A stretch of DNA of 64,000 bases from Saccharofermentans sp. Lineage in GTDB: Bacteria; Bacillota; Clostridia; Saccharofermentanales; Saccharofermentanaceae. The position numbers and the translations under genes are program-made. Under the pieces are notes generated by a model. It was not told the DNA's origin. It ran no database searches and saw nothing but the letters and a program-made list of their open reading frames with translations. The DNA lies in the NCBI GenBank assembly GCA_024403715.1, contig JAKSRJ010000003.1:45851-109850 (forward strand), read 5' to 3'. Positions 37,732-47,019 of this stretch are shown one piece after another (position 1 is the stretch's first letter; each line of letters opens with the position of its first letter).

Positions 37732-37917
37732 ATGGCACATCCTAAAAGAAAATGGTCAAAGGCTAGAACATCACGTCACAGAAGTGCATGGAAGCTTTCT
37801 GTACCTGGCTTTGTAGAGTGTCCGCAGTGTCACAAGAAGATGCTTCGTCGCACAGTTTGCAAGAGCTGCGGCTACCTTGATGGAAAAGCTGTTATTGCTG
37901 TAGGCGAAGAAGAGTAA
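37732..37917 (+). CDS. rpmF: Large ribosomal subunit protein L32
   Basis: 61 residues, basic, with four cysteines (C30, C33, C43, C46) forming a zinc ribbon, the zinc-containing (C+) form of L32. It is a component of the 50S subunit. It is monocistronic here, with its own promoter and terminator. The DUF177/YceD gene that often precedes rpmF in Bacillota is absent from this place. Confidence 0.97.
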   Translation: MAHPKRKWSKARTSRHRSAWKLSVPGFVECPQCHKKMLRRTVCKSCGYLDGKAVIAVGEEE

Positions 37918-37940
37918 TTCTTCCTTAAAGTAGACTTAAT

Positions 37941-37976
37941 GAGGCGGTTATCACGATATGATGCCGCCTCTTTTTT
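37941..37976 (+). terminator. Rho-independent terminator after rpmF
   Basis: GAGGCGG paired with CCGCCTC around a 16-base region, followed by TTTTTT. Confidence 0.85.
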
Positions 37977-38025
37977 AGTTCTAAGACCTTATAGGTCTAA
38001 CAAGAACAAATAGGAGACCAATAAA

Positions 38026-39360
38026 ATGAGCAAACCAACAGTTGCAATTGTCGGACGTCCGAATGTAGGGAAATCTTCACTATTTAATGCTCTTTACGGT
38101 GAGAGAATTTCTATCGTTCATGATACTCCAGGCGTTACAAGAGACCGTATTTATGCTACGGCCGTTTGGCGTGAGCGCGAATTTGTAATGATTGATACAG
38201 GTGGTATCGAGCCATCTAATGATGATGTAATCCTCCAAGGTATGCGTGCTCAGGCAGAAGTTGCTATTGAGACTGCTGATGTAATCGTTTTTATGGTTGA
38301 TCTTAAGGCTGGTATGACTGCAGCTGATAAGGAAGTTGCATACATGCTTAAGGTCTCAGGTAAGCCAATTGTTATTGCTGTAAATAAGGCTGACTATATC
38401 GGTGAACCACCAGCTGAGATGTATGAGTTCTATAATATGGGATTAGATGCAGAGATTCTTCCAATTTCTGCTGCTCATAGACTCGGTATTGGAGATCTCT
38501 TAGATAAGATTTTTGAGTACTTCCCAGATGAAAATTCAGAGGATGAAGATGAGGGTAAAATCAGAGTCGCACTCATTGGTAGACCTAACGCTGGTAAGTC
38601 TTCGCTCACAAATAGAATGAGTGGTTCTAACCGTACTATCGTATCTGATATTGCAGGCACAACACGTGATGCGATTGACGTCGAGATTGAGAATAAATTT
38701 GGTAAATTTGTCCTCGTTGATACAGCTGGTATGCGTAAGAAGAGTCGTATCGAAGATGTAGTTGAGAAGTACTCTATGGTACGTGCTTTATCTGCAATCG
38801 ATAAGGCTGATGTTTGCGTAATTTTGATTGATGCAACAGTAGGAATTACTGAGCAGGATACTCGTGTTGCAGGTATTGCTCATGACAATGGAAAAGCTTG
38901 CGTCATCGTAATTAATAAGTGGGATTTAATCGATAAAGAGACTGGTACTCTTGAGGTTATGACAAAGATGGTTAAGGAGAGATTCTCCTATATGGATTAC
39001 GCTCCAGTAATCTTTATCTCTGCTAAGACTGGACAGCGTGTCGATAAACTTTGGGATGCAATTGTTAAGGCAAATGCATCTTCTGAGAAGCGTCTTTCAA
39101 CAGGTGTATTTAACGATATGCTTACTGAAGCAGTTGCAATGGTACCAACACCTCAAGATAAGGGTAAGCATCTTAAGATTTACTATGGTACACAGGTTGC
39201 TATTAAGCCACCAACGTTTGCACTCTTTGTTAATGACACTAAGCTTTCACATTTTTCATATGAGAGATATCTTGAGAATCAGATTAGACGTAACTTTGGC
39301 TTCGAAGGAACACCAATTAAGCTTTTATTGCGTAATAAAAAGAGCGAAGAGCTCAATTAA
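38026..39360 (+). CDS. der: Ribosome biogenesis GTPase Der
   Basis: 444 residues with the two tandem GTPase domains that define this family: the first P-loop GRPNVGKSS (about 9-17) and the second GRPNAGKSS (about 183-191), each followed by DTPG/DTAG switches and NKxD (VNKAD, INKWD). The C-terminal KH-like domain (about 355-440) binds RNA. It is essential for 50S assembly. GGAGA precedes the ATG. The rpmF terminator precedes it, so it needs its own promoter, which I do not see clearly. Confidence 0.97.
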   Translation: MSKPTVAIVGRPNVGKSSLFNALYGERISIVHDTPGVTRDRIYATAVWREREFVMIDTGGIEPSNDDVILQGMRAQAEVAIETADVIVFMVDLKAGMTAADKEVAYMLKVSGKPIVIAVNKADYIGEPPAEMYEFYNMGLDAEILPISAAHRLGIGDLLDKIFEYFPDENSEDEDEGKIRVALIGRPNAGKSSLTNRMSGSNRTIVSDIAGTTRDAIDVEIENKFGKFVLVDTAGMRKKSRIEDVVEKYSMVRALSAIDKADVCVILIDATVGITEQDTRVAGIAHDNGKACVIVINKWDLIDKETGTLEVMTKMVKERFSYMDYAPVIFISAKTGQRVDKLWDAIVKANASSEKRLSTGVFNDMLTEAVAMVPTPQDKGKHLKIYYGTQVAIKPPTFALFVNDTKLSHFSYERYLENQIRRNFGFEGTPIKLLLRNKKSEELN

Positions 39361-39455
39361 TTTGTGCAAATAGTCGTATATATAAATACGCGCGCAAGTA
39401 GTTAAATATATAAGGCAAAAATGGAACTCATATATTTAAGGAGCTTACGTACTTT

Positions 39456-41309
39456 ATGAAGATTGAGAATTTAAGAAACGTCGCTATCATCGCTCACGTT
39501 GACCATGGTAAGACAACTATCGTTGACTCCATGCTCAAGCAGGCTGGTATTTACCGTGAGAACGAGCAAATCGTAGAGCAGGTAATGGACAGCAATGACC
39601 TCGAGAGAGAAAGAGGTATTACAATTCTCGCTAAGAATACTGCTATCCAGTACAAGGACATCAGAATTAATGTCGTTGATACTCCTGGACATGCTGACTT
39701 CGGTGGTGAGGTTGAGCGTGTACTTAAGATGGTTGACTCCGTTTTACTCGTAGTAGATTCTTACGACGGACCTATGCCACAGACTAGATTCGTTCTTCAT
39801 AAGGCTTTAGAACTTGGCTTAAAACCAATCGTTTGTATTAATAAGATTGACAGACCAGACGGAAGACCTTTGCAGGTTGTAGATATGGTATTAGATCTCT
39901 TCATCGAGCTTGGTGCTGATGATGATCAGCTCGATTTCCCAATCGTTTATTCTTCTGGTAAGGAAGGTCTCGCTTGTTTCGATCTTAAGGATTATCAGAA
40001 TAACAAGGAGTCCTTGGACTTTACTCCAGTTCTCGACACAATCGTAAAGCATACTCCATGCCCACAGGGTGATCCTGAGGCTCCATTGCAGCTCCTCGTT
40101 TCCAATATTGACTCTGATCCATACATCGGCAGAATCGCTATCGGTAGAATTGAGCGTGGTACTATTAAGCAGGGAGCTCCTTTGTCTGTTGTTAACTACG
40201 AAGAAGAAGGTAAGCGAAATGCACGTGTTGTTAAGCTCCTTCGTTTCCAGGGCTTAGGCCGCCAAGAGATTACTGAGGCTTCTATCGGTGAGATTGTATG
40301 TCTTGCTGGTATCCCTGATATCAACATCGGTGACACAATCTGTGATCCTAATGCACCTGAGGCTTTGCCTTTCGTTAAGATTGATGAACCTACAATCGCT
40401 ATGACATTCTCTGTTAACGATTCTCCTTTCGCTGGTCAGGATGGTAAGTTCGTAACTTCACGTCACTTAAGAGACAGACTTTTCAAGGAGATTGAGACTA
40501 ACGTTTCCATGAGAGTTGAGGAGACAGACACTACTGAGGCATTTACAGTTAAGGGTCGTGGTGAGCTCCATCTCTCTATTCTTATCGAGGAGATGAGAAG
40601 ACAGGGCTACGAGCTTCAGGTAAGTAAGCCTAAGGTTATCATGAAGGAGATTGATGGCGTTGTTTGCGAGCCATATGAGGATCTCGTAATTGACGTTCCT
40701 GAGGAGTTCGTTGGTGCTGTTATTGAGAAGCTCGGAGGCCGTAAAGCAGAGATGGTAAACATGCTTCCACCTTCTAAGGGATACACTCGTCTTGAGTTCA
40801 GAATCCCTTCTCGTGGACTCATCGGATACCGTACTGAGTTTTTGACCGACACTAAGGGCAATGGTATAATGAACAGCATAATCAGCGGCTACGAGCCATT
40901 TTCGGGAGAAATCGCGACACGTTCCCATGGTGTTCTAGTAGCGTTCGAGAGTGGTGAGGCTATGACCTACGGTCTTTATAACGCACAGGACAGAGGAAAC
41001 TTGCTTATTGGTGCAGGTACAGAGGTTTACGAGGGTATGATCGTCGGCATTAATCCTAAGCCTGACGATATCACAGTAAACGTTTGTAAGAAGAAGCACG
41101 TAACTAATATGCGTGCAGCAGGAAGTGACGAGGCTATGCGTCTTACACCTCCACTTAACTTCAGCCTTGAGCAGTGTCTCGAATTTGTTGAGGATGATGA
41201 GCTTGTCGAGGTAACACCTAAGACAATCAGATTAAGAAAGAGAATCCTTAACACAGACCAGCGTCTCAAAGCCGAAGCTAAGAGGAAAGATGCTGCCAAG
41301 GAAGCTTAA
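39456..41309 (+). CDS. typA: Ribosome-binding GTPase TypA/BipA
   Basis: 617 residues. A translational GTPase related to EF-G, acting in ribosome assembly and stress. The P-loop region is AHVDHGKTT near residues 14-22, then a [14 protein letters not shown] motif and NKIDRP. Domains II, III and V follow, with the specific C-terminal domain ([19 protein letters not shown] is a family signature that I split here by its key residues RxLIGYR). mltG begins 20 bases before its stop. Codon use is biased, as for a well-expressed gene. Confidence 0.97.
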   Translation: MKIENLRNVAIIAHVDHGKTTIVDSMLKQAGIYRENEQIVEQVMDSNDLERERGITILAKNTAIQYKDIRINVVDTPGHADFGGEVERVLKMVDSVLLVVDSYDGPMPQTRFVLHKALELGLKPIVCINKIDRPDGRPLQVVDMVLDLFIELGADDDQLDFPIVYSSGKEGLACFDLKDYQNNKESLDFTPVLDTIVKHTPCPQGDPEAPLQLLVSNIDSDPYIGRIAIGRIERGTIKQGAPLSVVNYEEEGKRNARVVKLLRFQGLGRQEITEASIGEIVCLAGIPDINIGDTICDPNAPEALPFVKIDEPTIAMTFSVNDSPFAGQDGKFVTSRHLRDRLFKEIETNVSMRVEETDTTEAFTVKGRGELHLSILIEEMRRQGYELQVSKPKVIMKEIDGVVCEPYEDLVIDVPEEFVGAVIEKLGGRKAEMVNMLPPSKGYTRLEFRIPSRGLIGYRTEFLTDTKGNGIMNSIISGYEPFSGEIATRSHGVLVAFESGEAMTYGLYNAQDRGNLLIGAGTEVYEGMIVGINPKPDDITVNVCKKKHVTNMRAAGSDEAMRLTPPLNFSLEQCLEFVEDDELVEVTPKTIRLRKRILNTDQRLKAEAKRKDAAKEA

Positions 41310-42480
41310 AGTTGTTATTAGAATTCTAGTAATACTCCTACTGCTCGCGACCTTCGCGATCATAGGAGTTTACGTTGGCTATAATTACGTACTTTCACAG
41401 GAAGAGCGCTTTAATGCGCTTGAACAGGGCATAGAGGATGGAACCTTCAGGGTAGATATGAATACCGAAGGTGCCATCCCTTTTGTTATTAAGACTGGTG
41501 ATATGACTTCCGATATCGCTAATAATCTCTACGAGTTAGGCCTTATCGAGAATACATTTATGTTCTCTTTGCTAAGTAAAGTTAATGGTTTTGACGGTGC
41601 TTATATAGCAGGTACTCATTACCTCCTAGATGGACTTGATTACGACGAGATTATGTTCCTTCTAACCCAGGAAGCAGAGAGCGTTTATGTTACTTTCCCT
41701 GAGGGTATTACTTATCAGGAGATTAAGACAAGACTTCATGAAGCTGGCCTTACATTCTCTGATGAAGAGCTTGATGCTTGCATGGATTCTCCTGACCTAT
41801 TTACTGACTATACTTTTGTATCTCAGATTGCACTTACAGACGGACGTGATTATGTCTTGTCAGGCTATCTTTTCCCAGATACATATGAGTTTGATATTAA
41901 CGCTACTCCAAGACGTATAATTTCTACTATGCTTAATAATACAGAGGCGAAGCTTTACGAAGAGTACTATCAAAGAGCTGCTGCTCTTGGAATGAGTATG
42001 GATGAGGTAATTACATTGGCGTCTCTTATTCAAAGTGAGTCATCTAATATCTCTGATATGATGTATATCTCATCTGTTTTCCATAACAGACTTAATTCTG
42101 ATGATATGAGCTTGCACTATTTGAGTTCTGACGCGTCTATTAACTACTGGCGTGTGGCAAATGGCTTAGATCCTGAACTCGATTTGTCTGCTGATGATTT
42201 AGCTGCGAATACACCGTATAACACATATACACATGAAGGGCTTCCTCCAGGACCTATTTGTATGCCAGGTATTGATGCTATTCAGGCTGCTTTGTATCCA
42301 GAGCCTAACTCTAACTATTTGTATTTCTGTGCCGATGGTAATGGTGGAACTCTCTTTGCTGTTACTTTGGCAGATCACGAGCGTAACTACGAGAGATATC
42401 TTGCTAATACAGCAGCAAACTTAGAAGCGGAGCAGCAAGCTTCGATGACAGAAGAAACTACTAGCGAGGAACCAAACTAA
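41290..42480 (+). CDS. mltG: Endolytic peptidoglycan transglycosylase MltG-like
   Basis: 396 residues with a single N-terminal membrane helix (about 7-30). The MltG/YceG domain (about 110-360) has a LysM-like opening (GDMTSDIANNLYELGLI), SGYLFPDTYEF and the catalytic-glutamate region LASLIQSESSNISD, followed by SVFHNRL. MltG cuts nascent glycan strands and so sets their length. The active Glu is present in IQSES, but the TDP triad common after HNRL is SSDAS here. Overlaps typA by 20 bases. Next gene overlaps its stop by 1. Confidence 0.92.
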   Translation: MLPRKLKVVIRILVILLLLATFAIIGVYVGYNYVLSQEERFNALEQGIEDGTFRVDMNTEGAIPFVIKTGDMTSDIANNLYELGLIENTFMFSLLSKVNGFDGAYIAGTHYLLDGLDYDEIMFLLTQEAESVYVTFPEGITYQEIKTRLHEAGLTFSDEELDACMDSPDLFTDYTFVSQIALTDGRDYVLSGYLFPDTYEFDINATPRRIISTMLNNTEAKLYEEYYQRAAALGMSMDEVITLASLIQSESSNISDMMYISSVFHNRLNSDDMSLHYLSSDASINYWRVANGLDPELDLSADDLAANTPYNTYTHEGLPPGPICMPGIDAIQAALYPEPNSNYLYFCADGNGGTLFAVTLADHERNYERYLANTAANLEAEQQASMTEETTSEEPN

Positions 42481-43733
42481 TGATTGAGGTTTTATCCCCA
42501 GCGGGATCTCCAGAAAAACTTAAGACCGCGGTGCTTTACGGCGCTGACGCGGTGTATATGGCAGGTAGAAGATTTGGTCTTAGAACATTTTCTGATAATT
42601 TCGACCATGAGCAGATGAAGTCATCCATCGCTTTTGCCCACGAGCATGGCGTTAAGTGCTACGTCACAATGAATATCATGGGCCTCGAAAGTGACCTTGC
42701 TACCATTAACGATGAAATCGACTTTGTAGCACATGAGGCTAAGGCAGATGCGGTTTTGGTGAGTGATCCAGGTATCTTTACTCGTGTTAAGGATGTTGCT
42801 CCTGACCTAGAACTTCATATCTCAACTCAGGCTTCTACAACTAATAGTGAGGCTTGTAAGTTCTGGTATAAGCAGGGCGCTAAGAGAATTGTATTAGCTC
42901 GAGAATTGTCACTAGCTGACATTAAGCAAATTCGTGCTAACATTCCACCAGACTTAGAACTCGAGACATTTGTTCATGGTGCTATGTGCGTGTCTTATTC
43001 TGGAAGATGCATTCTTTCCAATTATTTTACTGGCAGGCGTGCTAACGGTGGTGCGTGTGCTCAGCCATGTAGATGGGGTTACGCTTTAGTTGAGGAAAAA
43101 AGACCTGATACTGCTATGCCTATTGAGCAGGATGAGAGAGGTACTTATATTCTATCTTCCAAGGATATGTCTATGATTAATCACGTGCCTGAGTTAGTTG
43201 ACGCAGGAATTGATTCCTTGAAGATAGAAGGCCGTATTAAGGGTGATTACTATGCTGCTGTAACAGCTAAGGTTTATCGTGAGGCTGTAGATTTATATAA
43301 GAAGGATCCTGAGAATTGGAAGGCTGATCCTCACTGGGATGATTTACTCGAGAAACTCGTTCATAGAGATTATGATACAGGATTCTTCTATGACTATCCG
43401 ATGAATGATGCAAAGATTGCTTTGGGCAGAACTTATGTAAAACCTGCTTTTGTTGTCGCTCAGATTGTTGGCAAGGGTGAGAACGGTTACTTCAAGGCTG
43501 TTCAGAAGAATAAACTCTATAATGGTGACACTCTTAATGTGTTAAAGCCAGTAGGCTACGAGGAGCCTGCTAAGGTCATTTCGATTAAGGATGAGAAGGG
43601 CGTAGAGCTAGATAGCGTTCCACATCCGGGAACGGTATTTTATATTAAGTTTGAGCAGGATATGGATTTGCCTGAACTAACATTCTTATCTCGTGATGGT
43701 GATAAGGATGGTGGAATTAAGCCGATGGCTTGA
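42480..43733 (+). CDS. U32 family peptidase-like tRNA hydroxylation protein
   Basis: 417 residues with the U32 signature E-x-F-x-H-G-A-M-C, followed by SGRC and SNY (about 160-180). The pattern ETFVHGAMCVSYSGRC is intact, and cysteines in GACAQPCRW could hold an Fe-S cluster. The YrrO/TrhP branch hydroxylates a tRNA anticodon base (5-hydroxyuridine), while others have been called collagenases. The neighbour mltG agrees with the mltG-U32 gene order of Bacillota. Ends 9 bases from the convergent AI-2E gene. Confidence 0.9.
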   Translation: MIEVLSPAGSPEKLKTAVLYGADAVYMAGRRFGLRTFSDNFDHEQMKSSIAFAHEHGVKCYVTMNIMGLESDLATINDEIDFVAHEAKADAVLVSDPGIFTRVKDVAPDLELHISTQASTTNSEACKFWYKQGAKRIVLARELSLADIKQIRANIPPDLELETFVHGAMCVSYSGRCILSNYFTGRRANGGACAQPCRWGYALVEEKRPDTAMPIEQDERGTYILSSKDMSMINHVPELVDAGIDSLKIEGRIKGDYYAAVTAKVYREAVDLYKKDPENWKADPHWDDLLEKLVHRDYDTGFFYDYPMNDAKIALGRTYVKPAFVVAQIVGKGENGYFKAVQKNKLYNGDTLNVLKPVGYEEPAKVISIKDEKGVELDSVPHPGTVFYIKFEQDMDLPELTFLSRDGDKDGGIKPMA

Positions 43734-43741
43734 TTCTACTA

Positions 43742-44917
43742 TTATTCAGCAGGCTTCATAAACTTTTCCAAAATTAAAGAGAAGAATACCTTGATCTTTT
43801 TATCAAGACCGAAGACTTTGCATGTCTGAATTATAATGATGAACACTACAGGTCCCATCAAGAAACCGATAGGTCCCCAGATGTAAACACCACCGGCCAT
43901 AGCGATAAGCATAATAAGTGGATGGAGCTTTAATGATTTACCGAGAATTGGTGGCTCGATAAATCTTCTAATGACAGTCATCAATGCCATAAATATGATT
44001 AAGATAATAATGCCTGTATAGTTCTCGTGAATAGCACAGTAAATCATAACGGGAATCATAGTAGCGGAGATTCCAAGGACTGGCATAAAGTCAAGTATGG
44101 CTGTAATTAATGCAAGTACTAAAGCATAGTGAACACCCGCTGCAGTAAAAGCAACCCATGACTCAATCATAGTAATTATCAATAACAAGAGATAACCACC
44201 TAATGCGCGGAACAAAGTAACTGACAAATCATTAAGGAGATTTATAGATTTAACTCTGAATGACTTGTTAGGGACGCTCTTCATATACATCTTAAGAACT
44301 GTAGGACCATCGCTGATAAAGTAATGTCCACTAAGAATTACGCAGATAACTACGAATATTCCATAAGGGATGTTACCAATAAAACTCCAAATAGATGATA
44401 CAGTCTTACCTAGAATTGTAGGGATAGCATCTATGAATTGTGTTTGCAAATCAGCGACTCTATCATAGATTAGTAGAATCATATCCTGATTCAAAAAGCC
44501 ACCTTTGTCAGTGGAGAAATTATAAAGGAAGTCAAGATTGATTCCTGTTGTTGTTATCTGACCTGCTAATTCTCTTAACGAAGTGATACCACTTGCTCCC
44601 TGGGATATAAGTCCAACAATACTAGCAAATGCTATAAGGCCGATGATAACGAGGAGAATATAGTAAATAGCAAGTTCAGTCTTCTTAATCTTTTTAAACT
44701 TCTGTGAATCGGATGCCTTAACAAAACGCTTTCCTAATGGATTTCCTATAGCATGCGCAGTCTTAGCAAGAAGGAATCCGATGAGAAAAGGAACCATAAC
44801 AGCAACAATCTTAGTTGCCAGGAATAATAGCAAACATATGATAGCCGCAATCAAGATATACTTGATAATGCTTATAACAGTTGCTTTATCTCGATTGTAT
44901 TTCTCTATCTCGTTCAC
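43742..44917 (-). CDS. AI-2E family transporter
   Basis: 391 residues from a GTG at 44917. That codon overlaps the previous stop (GTGA), and AAGGAG lies 7 bases before it; an ATG at 44947 would place that site inside the gene. About eight membrane helices are visible, with a cytoplasmic segment (PNKSFRVKSINLLNDL) between helices and the family-typical LAIYYILL and PPILGKSLKLHPLIMLI stretches. Members include AI-2 exporters and sodium/proton antiporter-like proteins, so the transported substance is uncertain. Confidence 0.9.
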   Translation of the reverse strand: MNEIEKYNRDKATVISIIKYILIAAIICLLLFLATKIVAVMVPFLIGFLLAKTAHAIGNPLGKRFVKASDSQKFKKIKKTELAIYYILLVIIGLIAFASIVGLISQGASGITSLRELAGQITTTGINLDFLYNFSTDKGGFLNQDMILLIYDRVADLQTQFIDAIPTILGKTVSSIWSFIGNIPYGIFVVICVILSGHYFISDGPTVLKMYMKSVPNKSFRVKSINLLNDLSVTLFRALGGYLLLLIITMIESWVAFTAAGVHYALVLALITAILDFMPVLGISATMIPVMIYCAIHENYTGIIILIIFMALMTVIRRFIEPPILGKSLKLHPLIMLIAMAGGVYIWGPIGFLMGPVVFIIIIQTCKVFGLDKKIKVFFSLILEKFMKPAE

Positions 44918-45915
44918 AGATGTACTCCTTTTATAGTTAGTACCCAAAGAGTAATTATTATTCCTAACGCTAATACTAACGACAGTCTAATGCTCTTGTC
45001 AAAGGGCGGAATTGTGGCATTTTCAGTCTCATCATCGAATTCATGCTTAACATAATTCTCGAAGTTATTGAGTACTCTGATGAAGAACTGGAGTAACAAG
45101 TATCCCATAAAGCATGCAGTTAGCGATGAGTAGAAGAATGTGGAATCAATGTCGGCATATGTCTGAACATTAAAGATATCTATTTTTGCTAGAATTCCAG
45201 GAAAGAGGTATTCGGAAACTTTTAAGGATATTAGGCAAACAAAAGGAGCCCATATGTTGTGCGCTCTAGATCTTAAGAAGCAACACCATATACCTACGAC
45301 GATAAGTCCCAAAACAGAAGTGAAATCTAGGCTTGATAATGCAAATGATAAAGAAATGACTACAATAGCTGCAGTTCTTTCTGTGCTTTTAAATCTTGAC
45401 CACAATAATCCGAAGAAAAAGATAGCGGCTCCAAAAGCTGGTATAACAGTCTGTGAAAAAAGCTTAAGCGCGATTGTTGTTAGCTCGCTACCTCCTCCAA
45501 AACTGAAGAAAACGGGGTATATAGATTTATCATTAAGAACTAGTGTTAGCCATGCACTTAAGTTGTAAAGCGCTACGTTAATCATCATTAGAGGAATTCC
45601 TGATAAAAGTGAAAGTAGTAATACACCTACTCCAGTATACTTACCAGGAACTTTAAGCTGGAAATCCTGAGATAACATAAGAGCTGGGAAAACATAGACT
45701 AAAGCAGTAATGATAAGCATAAGGCTTGAGTAGCCAACGATAGAAGTTACTGCAATCGGGAGCTCGATGCTCTTAAGAGCACATATAGAAGCATAAACTA
45801 AAGCTAGAAGGGCAAACATCACCATCAATGCCCAGCCCCATGTCATTTGCTCAGGCTTGCCGAAATTGTGCTTCAGAAAGTTTTTTATTTTCTTTGTATA
45901 ATCGCTGTTTTCCAT
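44914..45915 (-). CDS. CPBP/Abi-like membrane protein lacking the catalytic glutamates
   Basis: 333 residues, about eight membrane helices. The helix after residue 165 reads TVIPAFGAAIFFFGLLWSR. In CPBP (CAAX-like) proteases the corresponding stretch is A-P-x-x-EE-x-x-F-R-G. The next conserved region, SLSFALSSLDFTSVLGLIVV, keeps the S-x-x-F-A-L core but not the histidine, and IWAPFVCLISLKVSEY matches the third motif with S instead of H. So it looks like a CPBP-fold member that cannot cut. It overlaps its neighbours on both sides, sharing translation with the prepilin peptidase and AI-2E genes. Family call is by pattern, not by strong identity. Confidence 0.55.
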   Translation of the reverse strand: MENSDYTKKIKNFLKHNFGKPEQMTWGWALMVMFALLALVYASICALKSIELPIAVTSIVGYSSLMLIITALVYVFPALMLSQDFQLKVPGKYTGVGVLLLSLLSGIPLMMINVALYNLSAWLTLVLNDKSIYPVFFSFGGGSELTTIALKLFSQTVIPAFGAAIFFFGLLWSRFKSTERTAAIVVISLSFALSSLDFTSVLGLIVVGIWCCFLRSRAHNIWAPFVCLISLKVSEYLFPGILAKIDIFNVQTYADIDSTFFYSSLTACFMGYLLLQFFIRVLNNFENYVKHEFDDETENATIPPFDKSIRLSLVLALGIIITLWVLTIKGVHL

Positions 45916-46802
45916 TAGAAACTAAGTCCCAAAATTACTAGATAATTATGCAAATAATCAAAGAATACCGGCTCTAAAGCGAGGAAAACTGAAGTACCAA
46001 ATGCTAGGAAAGGCCCAAAAGCAAGGTAATCAGGGTCGTCTGCAAAGTGAATAGCAGCTTTACGAGCGGCAATCTCAGCTCGCTTCTCGAAAGGATTCTC
46101 AGCATTCATGATTTCCTTTTTCTCTCGAGCTATTCTAATTCTCTTACGAATAAACAGTGGTACGGCAAAGAACATAGAAGCGATAATGCCAACATAAAGA
46201 ACTACAAGCAGACCATAACAACCAGTCATTAATCCCACTGCAGCTAATAGCTTCATATCACCCTGGCCCATACCTTCCTTACCGAGAAAAGTCATACATA
46301 TAAAATTCAGAAGCCAGAGAAATCCTCCTCCAATTAAAGCTGCTAATAATCTGTTAAGAAGTGGCACGTACCATTCTGCTTCTGAAGTAAACCAGATGTT
46401 AGGTTCAATAAAATCACCGATTAGACTAATCACACCAATCAAAGCTAATGCTATAGAGCATTCATCGGGAATAATTCTATTAAGACGATCAGACATCATA
46501 ACAATAACAATGATAGGGGTAGATAAAGCTATAGTTAGGAGATGAAAGATACCAAGAGGATTAATCCAATGACTGTAACCAAAACCTACAAATAGCATAT
46601 ATATAGCTACACAGAATATTGCAGATATAAATCCATGAGGGAAGAACTGCATTCTTTTTGATAGTCTGAAGTCAGGATCAGTCTCTTTGACACCATAATC
46701 CTGAAGCCATTTTTCAGGGAGCTTTGAGAACACAAATGTTTGCATATAACCAATTATGGCGCCAGCAAAAAAAGCAATTATAAGTGCACCCCAAAAGTTC
46801 AT
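45915..46802 (-). CDS. Prepilin leader peptidase, type A24
   Basis: 295 residues, about eight membrane helices. The aspartyl protease motifs are SDRLNRIIPDECS (first Asp) and GMGQGDMKLLA (GxGDxK, second Asp). It cuts the leader from type IV pilin-like or competence pseudopilin proteins at the membrane. The N-terminal cysteine motif of the methyltransferase domain is missing. No pilin gene is in the window, so the targets are elsewhere. First gene of the three-gene minus-strand set. Confidence 0.88.
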   Translation of the reverse strand: MNFWGALIIAFFAGAIIGYMQTFVFSKLPEKWLQDYGVKETDPDFRLSKRMQFFPHGFISAIFCVAIYMLFVGFGYSHWINPLGIFHLLTIALSTPIIVIVMMSDRLNRIIPDECSIALALIGVISLIGDFIEPNIWFTSEAEWYVPLLNRLLAALIGGGFLWLLNFICMTFLGKEGMGQGDMKLLAAVGLMTGCYGLLVVLYVGIIASMFFAVPLFIRKRIRIAREKKEIMNAENPFEKRAEIAARKAAIHFADDPDYLAFGPFLAFGTSVFLALEPVFFDYLHNYLVILGLSF

Positions 46803-46944
46803 AAAAATCCTGCCTATATATATTTATATAGAAGTTTAATATAGGAGATATCAATTATCAACTACACTTAGCCTATGTACGAGACGTATAAGTCATATTC
46901 TTTTGTTTATTTTATATAATTTACAACTTGTTAAATTGTTCAAG

Positions 46945-46973
46945 TTGAACTAAAGCCCTATTTTTGATAGTAT
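46945..46973 (+). promoter_or_regulatory. glgP promoter
   Basis: TTGAAC (46945-46950), exactly 17 bp, TAGTAT (46968-46973). Confidence 0.75.
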
Positions 46974-46990
46974 TTTACCTAGTTTTTATA

Positions 46991-47019
46991 GGAGGGACGC
47001 ATTCTGCGTAGATTTAGTT
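46991..47019 (+). promoter_or_regulatory. glgP ribosome binding site with intervening hairpin
   Basis: The Shine-Dalgarno GGAGGG (46991-46996) is 23 bases from the ATG, too far. Between them ACGCA (46997-47001) and TGCGT (47005-47009) form a 5-bp stem with a TTC loop. When folded, the stem would bring the site to an effective spacing of about 10 bases. Confidence 0.7.
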
